From Micromonospora rhizosphaerae (GTDB lineage Bacteria; Actinomycetota; Actinomycetes; Mycobacteriales; Micromonosporaceae): a stretch of DNA of 64,000 bases. The notes beneath the pieces were generated by a model. That model was not told the DNA's origin, made no database searches, and saw only the letters and a program-made list of their open reading frames with translations. Both the position numbers and the translations under genes were made by a program. The DNA is taken from positions 1,054,001 through 1,118,000 of the forward strand of contig NZ_FMHV01000002.1 of assembly GCF_900091465.1 (NCBI RefSeq), in the 5' to 3' direction. The first letter of the stretch is position 1. The number at the start of each line of letters is the position of its first letter. Below are positions 20,005 to 26,944 of the stretch, one piece after another.

Positions 20005-21219
20005 TCAGCGGATCTGCATTCCGGAGATGGCCCGCGAGATGACGAGCCGCTGGATCTCGGAGGTGCCCTCGAAGATGGTGTAGATCTTCGCGTCCCGGTA
20101 CCAGCGCTCGACCGGGTGATCCCGCAGGAAGCCCGCGCCGCCGAGCAGCTGTACCGCCTTCTCGGTGACCGACACGGCCACCTCGCCCGCCTTGAGCTTG
20201 GACATCGAGCCCTCGCCCGCGGTGAAGGGCCGGTTGTTGCGGCCCATCCAGGAGGCCCGCCAGACCAGCAGCCGGGCGGCGTCGATCTCCATCTTCATGT
20301 CGGCCAGCGCGAACGCGACGGCCTGGTTCTCGATGATCGGCCGTCCGAACTGGACCCGGTCCTTCGCGTAGTCCAGGGCGTACTCGTAGGCGGCCCGGGC
20401 CACGCCGAGCGCCTGCGCGCCGACCGTCGGGCGGGACAGCTCGAAGGTCCGCATCGCGGCCTGCCCCGAGGCGCGCTGCCCGGAGCGGGCCCGGTCGAGC
20501 CGCTCCAGCAGGGCCTCCCGCCCGCCGAGCAGGCAGCGCCCGGGGACGCGTACGTCGTCGAGGAAGACGTCGGCGGTGTGCGACGCGCGCAGCCCCAGCT
20601 TGCGCAGCTTGCGGGTCGCGTCCAGCCCCTTCGTCTGCGGCGGTACGACGAACGCGGCCTGCCCGCGCGAGCCGAGCGATGGGTCGACCGAGGCGGTGAC
20701 CACGTGCACCCCGGCGATCCCGCCGTTGGTGGCGTACGCCTTCTGCCCGCGCAGCACCCACTCGTCGGTGGCCTCGTCGTACACCGCCCGGGTGCGCATC
20801 GCCCCCACGTCGGAACCGGCCTCCGGTTCGCTGGTGCAGAACGCGGCGACGGCCGGCTCGTCCAGGGAGCCGAAGCACTGCGGCACCCATTCGACGAGCT
20901 GGTCCGGGGTGCCCGCGCCGTAGATGGCGGCGACCGCGAGGGAGGTGCCGAAGATGCTCAGCCCGATGCCGGCGTCACCCCAGAAGAGTTCCTCGCTGGC
21001 GATCGGCAGCGAGAGGCCGGTGGGGTCGGCCCAGCAGGTGGCGAGGAACTCGAAGCCGTAGAGGCCGACCTTCGCCGCCTCCTTGAGGATCGGCCAGGGG
21101 GTCTCCTCCCGGGCGTCCCACTCGGCCGCGGCCGGGCGCACGACGTCGGCGGCGAAGCCGTGCACCCAGTCGCGGAGATCCCGCTGTTCCTCGTTCAGGT
21201 CGAGCGAGAACTCGGCCAT
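20005..21219 (-). CDS. Acyl-CoA dehydrogenase
   Basis: 404 aa flavoprotein. Visible family elements are FCTSEPEAGSDVGAMRTRA (FAD/substrate region, about 128-146), LKAYATNGG, a middle domain with KLGLRASHTADVFLDDVRVP, and the catalytic glutamate in YTIFEGTSEIQRLVISRAISG near 385. It forms the alpha,beta double bond of an acyl-CoA and passes electrons to ETF. The ATG lies one base after the stop of the SCP2 gene, so the two are translationally coupled. Substrate chain length cannot be read from the sequence; the SCP2 partner suggests a sterol or branched/hydrophobic acyl group. Confidence 0.95.
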   Translation of the reverse strand: MAEFSLDLNEEQRDLRDWVHGFAADVVRPAAAEWDAREETPWPILKEAAKVGLYGFEFLATCWADPTGLSLPIASEELFWGDAGIGLSIFGTSLAVAAIYGAGTPDQLVEWVPQCFGSLDEPAVAAFCTSEPEAGSDVGAMRTRAVYDEATDEWVLRGQKAYATNGGIAGVHVVTASVDPSLGSRGQAAFVVPPQTKGLDATRKLRKLGLRASHTADVFLDDVRVPGRCLLGGREALLERLDRARSGQRASGQAAMRTFELSRPTVGAQALGVARAAYEYALDYAKDRVQFGRPIIENQAVAFALADMKMEIDAARLLVWRASWMGRNNRPFTAGEGSMSKLKAGEVAVSVTEKAVQLLGGAGFLRDHPVERWYRDAKIYTIFEGTSEIQRLVISRAISGMQIR

Positions 21220-21220
21220 C

Positions 21221-21673
21221 TCAGGCCTTGGGGATGTCGAACAGGTTGGCGATGTTGGCGGCGAGGCCCAGGTCGCCCTTGGCCTTGAGCTTGCCGGTCA
21301 TGAACATCATGACGGGGTTGGCGCCACCGGAGACGGTCTTCAGGAACTCGACCGGGCCCATGGTGAGGCTGAGCTTCGGGTCGTGCTGCGGCGTCTCGTT
21401 GACCGTGCACGTGCCGTCGGCGATGACGACCTCGTAGGTGTCGGTGCCACCGTCCGGGCGGCCGGTGATGTTCCAGTGGATCACCGCGTTGGTGGAGCCG
21501 GCGCGATCGGCGCGGAACAGCGACGGCATCCGGCCGAAGACCTCGCTCAGGATCTTGCCACGCAGGTCGCCGGACATCACCTCGGCGATCTTGTCGTCGG
21601 GGGTGGACTTGACCAGCTGGGCGAACTCCTTGGGGCCGACGTTGGCGAGGTTGGCCGGGTCGAAGTCAGTCAT
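21221..21673 (-). CDS. SCP2 sterol-binding domain protein
   Basis: 150 aa. An N-terminal helix (NVGPKEFAQLVKSTPDDKIAEVMSG) is followed by the SCP2 fold: AVIHWNITGRPDGGTDTYEVVIADGTCTVNE, PKLSLTMGPVEFLKTVSGGANPVMMFMTGKLKAKGDLGLAANIANLF. The last stretch is the conserved SCP2 C-terminus. It probably binds a lipid or acyl-CoA and presents it to the coupled dehydrogenase. The ATG is chosen because GAGAGGTG lies 8-12 bases upstream; a start four codons earlier would fall within it. Transcription starts next to the TetR dyad, so this unit is the likely main target of that regulator. Confidence 0.9.
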   Translation of the reverse strand: MTDFDPANLANVGPKEFAQLVKSTPDDKIAEVMSGDLRGKILSEVFGRMPSLFRADRAGSTNAVIHWNITGRPDGGTDTYEVVIADGTCTVNETPQHDPKLSLTMGPVEFLKTVSGGANPVMMFMTGKLKAKGDLGLAANIANLFDIPKA

Positions 21674-21710
21674 GGGGGAATGCACCTCTCGGGGCGGGGC
21701 CGACTTTGGT

Positions 21711-21738
21711 TACTCTCGCGTAACCTTACGCACGAGTA
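21711..21738. promoter_or_regulatory. 28-bp dyad, probable TetR operator
   Basis: Inner arms GCGTAA/TTACGC around CC and outer arms TACTC/GAGTA give 11 of 14 matched pairs. It lies between the divergent SCP2-acyl-CoA dehydrogenase unit and the TetR gene, adjoining the TATGCT -10 of the latter. Confidence 0.65.
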
Positions 21739-21753
21739 GGTATGCTCGCAAGA

Positions 21754-22392
21754 GTGTCCGGCACACCCACCTTCAAGCGCCTGCCCCGGGCCGTACGCGA
21801 GCAGCAGATGCTCGACGCGGCGGTCAAGGTCTTCTCCCGGCGCGGCTTCCACGCCGCGAGCATGGACGAGATCGCCGACGACGCCGGCATCTCCAAGCCC
21901 ATGGTCTACGCGTACCTCGGCACCAAGGAGGAGCTCTTCGTCGCCTGCCTGCACCGGGAGGGCACCCGGATGATGGAGGCCATCGCCGGGGCGGCCGCCC
22001 CCGACCTGCCCGCCGACGAGCGGCTCTGGCGGGGGTTGCGGGCGTTCTTCGGCTTCGTCGGGGCGCACCGGGACGGTTGGGCGGTGCTCTACCGGCAGGC
22101 CCGCGGCTCGCAGCCCTTCGCCGCCGAGCTGGCCACCATGCGCGGCCGGCTGGTCGAGGTGGTCGCCGGCATGCTCGACCACGCGCTGCGCGCCGAGGGG
22201 CGCGAGGTGGGCGCCACGGATCTGGAGGTGGTCGCGTACGCCCTGGTCGGCGCGACCGAGTCGCTGGCCGACTGGCTCGCCGACCACCCGGAGGCGGACC
22301 CGGAGAAGACCGCCACCCGGATGATGAACGTGGCGTGGGTCGGCGCCGCCCAGCTCCTCCGTGGCACCGTCTGGCACCCGCCCGCCCCCTGA
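21754..22392 (+). CDS. TetR/AcrR family transcriptional regulator
   Basis: 212 aa. The N-terminal HTH (QMLDAAVKVFSRRGFHAASMDEIADDAGISKPMVYAYLGTKEELF) is classical TetR, and the ligand domain is all-helical. The GTG start is preferred over an ATG four codons earlier because TATGCT lies seven bases before the GTG (leaderless). The ATG itself overlaps that box. It is divergent from the SCP2/acyl-CoA dehydrogenase pair with a 28-bp dyad between, so autoregulation and repression of that unit are likely. Acyl-CoA or a lipid is a reasonable effector (inference). It ends four bases from the convergent DedA gene. Confidence 0.92.
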   Translation: MSGTPTFKRLPRAVREQQMLDAAVKVFSRRGFHAASMDEIADDAGISKPMVYAYLGTKEELFVACLHREGTRMMEAIAGAAAPDLPADERLWRGLRAFFGFVGAHRDGWAVLYRQARGSQPFAAELATMRGRLVEVVAGMLDHALRAEGREVGATDLEVVAYALVGATESLADWLADHPEADPEKTATRMMNVAWVGAAQLLRGTVWHPPAP

Positions 22393-22396
22393 CCGG

Positions 22397-23032
22397 TCAC
22401 CACGGACCGTCGCGCGGTCTGCGGTGGGCGGCCGAACGGTGGGCCCGGTGGCGCAGCCAGCGGACGGTCTCGACCAGCAGCGCGATCGCCACCGAGACGC
22501 CCAGGCCGGCCAGCACGCCGCGGAGCGGGTCGCGGTGGAAGGCCAGCCCGCCGAAGTAGCCGAGCATGGCGGAGTAGATCGCCCAGCACACCGCCCCGAT
22601 CCCGTCGAAGAGCAGGAACGACCGGGGTGGATAGCGGACCGCGCCCATGGTGACGGTCACCGCGGTCCGTCCGCCCGGGACGTACCGGGCGACGATCAGG
22701 ATCAGTCCGCCGCGCCGGTGCACCGCCTGGCGGGCCCACTCGGAACCGGCCCGCCGCCGGCTGTCCGGGCGGAGGCGGATCAGCCGGTGCGCCCGGCCGC
22801 CGCGGCCGATCGCGTACGACACATGGTCGCCGGCGAGTGCGCCGAGCGCTCCCGCGGCGATCACCCCGACCAGGTTGGGATCACCAGCGGTGGCAAGGAC
22901 GGCGGCGGTGATCACCGCCGCCTCGCCGGGCACGATCGGGAAGAACGCGTCGACCGCGGTGAGCCCGAAGATCAGCAGGTACACCCACGGCGAGGCGACC
23001 GTCTGCCGGACCAGGTCGAGCACGGACTCCAT
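22397..23032 (-). CDS. DedA family membrane protein
   Basis: 211 aa with about five hydrophobic segments. The family signatures are FPIVPGEAAVITAAVLA near 31-47, GALAGDHVSYAIGRGGR, and the conserved re-entrant ARYVPGGRTAVTVTMGAVRY near 115-134. DedA proteins are flippase-like transporters of undecaprenyl phosphate or phospholipid in the bacteria studied. An unusually basic His/Arg C-terminus (WLRHRAHRSAAHRRPRDG) is cytosolic. No operon partner; convergent with tetR. Confidence 0.9.
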   Translation of the reverse strand: MESVLDLVRQTVASPWVYLLIFGLTAVDAFFPIVPGEAAVITAAVLATAGDPNLVGVIAAGALGALAGDHVSYAIGRGGRAHRLIRLRPDSRRRAGSEWARQAVHRRGGLILIVARYVPGGRTAVTVTMGAVRYPPRSFLLFDGIGAVCWAIYSAMLGYFGGLAFHRDPLRGVLAGLGVSVAIALLVETVRWLRHRAHRSAAHRRPRDGPW

Positions 23033-23080
23033 GCCCTCATGCTCGCCGGGTGGAGGTGGAGCGGTGACCGAGTCGGCGGA

Positions 23081-24154
23081 TCAGCGCACGGCGCCGGCCA
23101 GGTGCGGGCGACCGCGCAGGTCGTGCAGGGCGAACCCGCCGGCCGGGAGGACGCTGAAGCTCACCGTGCTGGGCAGCGGCACCGGCAGCTTGAACCCCAC
23201 CTCCACGGTGTAGGCGTCCGGCAGCCGGTTCTCCAGCGCGGCCAGGCAGCGGGCCTTGCTCCACATGCCGTGCGCGATGGGCCGGGGGAATCCGAGCAGC
23301 CGGGCACCGAGCCGGGAGGTGTGGATCGGGTTGTGGTCGCCGGAGACCCGCGCGTAGTCCCGGCCGACCCGGGGCTCGACCCGCCAGCGGGCCGAGCCGG
23401 CCGGCGCCGGTGGCCGCTCACCCTGCTCGCGCCGTCCGCCGCCGCCCGGCTTCCGCTCCTTGCCGAGGTACGTCGAGACGCCGCGCCAGGCCTCCTCCCC
23501 GGCGACCGAGCCGACCAGCACCACGTCGAGCTGCCGACCCCGGTCGTGCGGGCGCAGGTTCTCGGCGTACGCGGTGAAGTCGATGGTCTCGGCGGCGTCG
23601 ATCGGGCGGTGCACGGTGATCCGGTTGCCGACGTGCACCACGCCGGCCAGCGGGATGGGGAACTCCGGGGCGGTCATCAGCCGCAGCGCCAGCGGAAAGC
23701 CCATGACGTGCGGGTACGTTGCCGGCAGCCGGTCGGCGAGGCGGAACCCACAGACCCGGTCGTAGTCGGCGAGATGGGCCCGGTCGACAGTGACGCCGGT
23801 GACGGTCAGCTCGACCTCGGGCACGGTGTCGCTCCGCCGGCCGCCCTGGACCGGGAGCGCGCCGAGCAGGGCCCGCCGGTAGAGCGCGCCGCCGGCCGGC
23901 ATCCGGGGCAGCTCGATCAGCACCCGCCCGCCCGTCCCGGCCCCCGCCGGGGCGGTCGGGGCCGTCCCGCTGGTCGGGTCGAGTCCGGACAGGTCCTGGG
24001 TGGCGCCGAGGCTCAGGTCGTGCGTGGAGAGGTCCTGCGTCGCCTCGACTGCCGGGGTGTACTCGGGGATCTCTTGGGTCGGTCCGTCGATCAGCTCGTG
24101 TACCGACAGGTTGTCGGCCGGGCCGTCCGCCGGCTGGTCCTTTCGCCTCGCCAT
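23081..24154 (-). CDS. MaoC-like hydratase/dehydratase with N-terminal TQ-rich extension (HtdX-like)
   Basis: 357 aa. The C-terminal hot-dog domain carries the hydratase 2 motif YARVSGDHNPIHTS with catalytic Asp and His. A second, degenerate hot-dog (about 110-225) precedes it, as in mycobacterial HtdX (Rv0241c). The first 80 residues are an extra low-complexity segment containing PTQEI, ATQDLS twice and STHDLS. It hydrates enoyl-CoA/ACP or dehydrates 3-hydroxyacyl thioesters. The ATG overlaps the fabG4 stop by one base (TGATG). The longer open frame upstream is only a shadow of fabG4. Gene order matches Rv0241c-Rv0242c. Confidence 0.85.
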   Translation of the reverse strand: MARRKDQPADGPADNLSVHELIDGPTQEIPEYTPAVEATQDLSTHDLSLGATQDLSGLDPTSGTAPTAPAGAGTGGRVLIELPRMPAGGALYRRALLGALPVQGGRRSDTVPEVELTVTGVTVDRAHLADYDRVCGFRLADRLPATYPHVMGFPLALRLMTAPEFPIPLAGVVHVGNRITVHRPIDAAETIDFTAYAENLRPHDRGRQLDVVLVGSVAGEEAWRGVSTYLGKERKPGGGGRREQGERPPAPAGSARWRVEPRVGRDYARVSGDHNPIHTSRLGARLLGFPRPIAHGMWSKARCLAALENRLPDAYTVEVGFKLPVPLPSTVSFSVLPAGGFALHDLRGRPHLAGAVR

Positions 24155-25512
24155 CACGCCCCCAAGAGGCTCTGGCCGCAGACGCGGACGACGTTGCCGC
24201 TCACCGCGCCGGTCGCCGGCCAGGCCAGCCAGCCGATGGTCTCGGCGACATCCACCGGCAGGCCGCCCTGCGACATGCTGTTCATCCGGCGGCCCGCCTC
24301 GCGCAGCAGCAGCGGGATGCGCGCGGTCAACCGGGTCTCGATGAAGCCGGGGGCGACCGCGTTGACGCTGATGCCGCGCTCGCGCAGCACCGGGGCCAGC
24401 GACTCGACCAGCCCGATCACCCCGGCCTTGCTGGTGGCGTAGTTGGTCTGGCCGCGGTTGCCGGCGATGCCGGCGATGGAGGAGACCGAGACGATCCGTC
24501 CGCCGGCCGGGATCAGGCCGCGTTCCAGCAGTACGTCGTTGATCCGCTCCTGGCTGGAGAGGTTGACGTCGATGACGGAGTCCCAGCGGTCGGCGTCCAT
24601 CCGGCCGAGGGTCCTGTCCCGGGTGATGCCGGCGTTGTGCACCACCACGTCGACCCGGCCGTGCCGGGTGGCGAGGTGCTCGGCGAGCCGGGCCGGGGCG
24701 TCCGGCGCGGTCAGGTCGAGCTGGACCGCGGTCCCGCCGATCTCGTTGGCCACCGCGGCGAGCGTGTCCCCGGCGGCCGGGATGTCCAGCGCGACAACCC
24801 GGGCGCCGTCGCGGGCGAGCACCCGCGCCAGCGCGGCGCCGATGCCCCGGGCGGCCCCGGTGACCAGCACGACCTGCCCGTCCAGTGGCCGGTCCCAGTC
24901 GGCCGGGGGTTGGGCGGTGCCGGCACCGACCCGGATCACCTGCCCCGAGACGTACGCGGACCGGCCGGACAGCAGGAAGCGCAGCGCGGACTCCAGGCTG
25001 GTCAGGGTGCCCGCGTCGCCGTCGCGCGTGACGTACACCAGTTGGGCGGTGACGCCGCGGCCGAACTCCTTGCCGATGCTGCGGGTCAGCCCCTCGAGGG
25101 CGCGCTGGGCGGTGGCCTCGCGCGGCGATCCGCACTCGGCCGGCGGGGTGCCCAGCACGATCACCCGGCCGCTGGGCAGCAGTGCCCGGGCCTGCGGGTG
25201 GAAGAAGTCATAGAGCTGCCGCAGCTCGGTGGAGTCGGTGATGCCGGTGGCGTCGTACACCAGGGCGGCGTGCCGCGAGGTGGCGTCGGTGGCCGCGGCC
25301 GGGTCGGGCAGCTCGACCCCGGCGGCGGCCAGGATCTTGCCGACCGGCTCGGCGAGCCGGCCGCCGGCCGCGGAGCCGAGCAGGACGGGCCCGGGGACGA
25401 GCGGATCGCCCGGCGTGTGCCGGCGCAGTCGAGGCGGGTCGGGCAGTCCGAGGCGCTTGACCAGCGCGCGGCCGGCCCCCGATTGGACGAAGCTCGCGTA
25501 CCTGTCGGTCAT
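24154..25512 (-). CDS. fabG4: High-molecular-weight 3-oxoacyl-ACP/CoA reductase FabG4-like
   Basis: 452 aa, with two Rossmann domains as in mycobacterial FabG4. The first, about 1-205, is degenerate (LVYDATGITDSTELRQLYDFFHP). The second, about 211-452, is a complete SDR with VTGAARGIGAALARVLA, NAG near 293, the catalytic SSIAG...YATSK set and APGFIETRLT. NADH-dependent reduction of long-chain 3-oxoacyl-CoA is expected. The ATG lies six bases after a TAGGCT box on the minus strand (probably leaderless) that falls within a dyad shared with fadA2. It is coupled with the MaoC gene downstream, so the pair performs successive steps. Confidence 0.93.
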   Translation of the reverse strand: MTDRYASFVQSGAGRALVKRLGLPDPPRLRRHTPGDPLVPGPVLLGSAAGGRLAEPVGKILAAAGVELPDPAAATDATSRHAALVYDATGITDSTELRQLYDFFHPQARALLPSGRVIVLGTPPAECGSPREATAQRALEGLTRSIGKEFGRGVTAQLVYVTRDGDAGTLTSLESALRFLLSGRSAYVSGQVIRVGAGTAQPPADWDRPLDGQVVLVTGAARGIGAALARVLARDGARVVALDIPAAGDTLAAVANEIGGTAVQLDLTAPDAPARLAEHLATRHGRVDVVVHNAGITRDRTLGRMDADRWDSVIDVNLSSQERINDVLLERGLIPAGGRIVSVSSIAGIAGNRGQTNYATSKAGVIGLVESLAPVLRERGISVNAVAPGFIETRLTARIPLLLREAGRRMNSMSQGGLPVDVAETIGWLAWPATGAVSGNVVRVCGQSLLGA

Positions 25513-25518
25513 AGGCGT

Positions 25519-25538
25519 AGCCTACTGGCGAGTAGGGT
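25519..25538. promoter_or_regulatory. Divergent promoter with CCTACT/AGTAGG dyad
   Basis: CCTACT, four bases, AGTAGG is a perfect inverted repeat. It overlaps TAGGCT (-10 for fabG4, minus strand) and TAGGGT (-10 for fadA2, plus strand). The GAGTAGG half also occurs at the right edge of the TetR dyad near 21734, suggesting one regulator may bind both. Confidence 0.5.
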
Positions 25539-25566
25539 TCGGGCAACACCTTCGAGGAGGCCGATC

Positions 25567-26859
25567 GTGCAAAGTGTCCGGCGGGTCGCGGTCATCGGCG
25601 GCAACCGCATCCCCTTCGCCCGGTCCAACTCGCGCTACGCGCACGCGTCCAACGCGGACCTGCTCGGCGCCGCACTGGACGGTCTGGTGGCCCGGTTCGG
25701 CCTGGCCGGGCAGCGGGTCGGTGAGGTGGTCGCCGGCGCGGTGCTCAAGCACTCCCGCGACTTCAACCTCACCCGTGAGGTGGTGCTCGGCTCCCGGCTC
25801 GACCCGCACACCCCCGCGTACGACATCCAGCAGGCCTGCGGCACCGGGCTCGAAGCGGCGATCCTGGTCGCCAACAAGATCGCCCTCGGGCAGCTCGAGG
25901 TCGGCATCGCCGGCGGCGTGGACACCACCTCGGACGCGCCGCTGGCCATCAACGAGGACCTGCGGCGCACGCTGTTGCAGCTCAACTCCGCCCGGAGCCT
26001 GGGCGAGCGGCTGCGGATCGCGGCGAAGCTGCGCCCGCACCAGCCGTTCAAACCGGAGATCCCGCGCAATGCGGAGCCGCGTACCGGGCTGTCCATGGGG
26101 GAGCACGCGGCCCGGACGGCGGTGCGCTGGGCGATCGACCGGCAAGCCCAGGACGAGCTGGCGCTCCGCTCGCACCAGCGGCTCGCCGCCGCGTACGACC
26201 GGGGTTTCTTCGACGACCTGATGACGCCCTACCTGGGACTGACCCGGGACCAGAACCTCCGCCCGGACACCAGCCTGGAGAAGCTCGGCTCGCTCAAGCC
26301 GGTCTTCGGCACGAGGGGCGCGGACGCCGAGCGGGCCACCATGACCGCGGGCAACTCCTCGCCGCTCACCGACGGCGCCTCCATGGTGCTGCTGGCCTCC
26401 GAGGAGTGGGCGCGGGAGCACCACCTGCCGGTGCTGGCCTGGTTCAGCTGGTCGGAGACGGCCGCCGTCGACTTCGTCCACGGCGACGAGGGGCTGCTGA
26501 TGGCCCCGGCGTACGCGGTGCCCCGGATGCTGTCCCGGGCCGGGCTGACCCTGCAGGACTTCGACTACTACGAGATCCACGAGGCGTTCGCCTCGCAGGT
26601 GCTGGCCACCCTGGCCGCCTGGGAGTCGCCGGAGTTCTGCAAGGACCGGCTGGGGCTGGACGCCCCGCTCGGCGCGATCGACCGGGACAAGCTCAACGTC
26701 AACGGCTCCTCGCTGGCCGCCGGGCACCCGTTCGCGGCCACCGGCGGCCGGATCGTCGCCACCCTCGCCAAGCTCCTCGCCGAGAAGGGGAGCGGCCGGG
26801 GGCTGATCTCCATCTGCGCGGCCGGCGGCCAGGGCGTCACGGCGATCCTGGAACGCTGA
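25567..26859 (+). CDS. fadA2: Acetyl-CoA C-acyltransferase (thiolase), FadA2-like
   Basis: 430 aa. The active-site Cys is in IQQACGTGLEAA (about Cys 93), and the other thiolase motifs are EIHEAFASQ, NVNGSSLAAGHPFAATGGRI (His) and ISICAAGGQGVTAIL (second Cys). It cleaves or condenses 3-oxoacyl-CoA. The GTG has AGGAGG six bases upstream. It is divergent from fabG4-MaoC, the arrangement of Rv0243/Rv0242c in Mycobacterium, where the genes act in fatty-acid metabolism. The acyl-CoA dehydrogenase that follows in that locus (fadE5) is absent here and is perhaps replaced by the one near 20 kb. Confidence 0.94.
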   Translation: MQSVRRVAVIGGNRIPFARSNSRYAHASNADLLGAALDGLVARFGLAGQRVGEVVAGAVLKHSRDFNLTREVVLGSRLDPHTPAYDIQQACGTGLEAAILVANKIALGQLEVGIAGGVDTTSDAPLAINEDLRRTLLQLNSARSLGERLRIAAKLRPHQPFKPEIPRNAEPRTGLSMGEHAARTAVRWAIDRQAQDELALRSHQRLAAAYDRGFFDDLMTPYLGLTRDQNLRPDTSLEKLGSLKPVFGTRGADAERATMTAGNSSPLTDGASMVLLASEEWAREHHLPVLAWFSWSETAAVDFVHGDEGLLMAPAYAVPRMLSRAGLTLQDFDYYEIHEAFASQVLATLAAWESPEFCKDRLGLDAPLGAIDRDKLNVNGSSLAAGHPFAATGGRIVATLAKLLAEKGSGRGLISICAAGGQGVTAILER

Positions 26860-26898
26860 CCCGGCGAAGTCTCGTTCCGGAGCCCGGACGCGCCGACA

Positions 26899-26923
26899 CC
26901 CGCCAGGACGGTTGCCTGGCGGG
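26899..26923. terminator. Hairpin terminator after fadA2
   Basis: CCCGCCAGG, seven bases, CCTGGCGGG, between the convergent fadA2 and beta-helix genes. Confidence 0.7.
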
Positions 26924-26944
26924 CGCCGGACGGGTCACGCCGGC

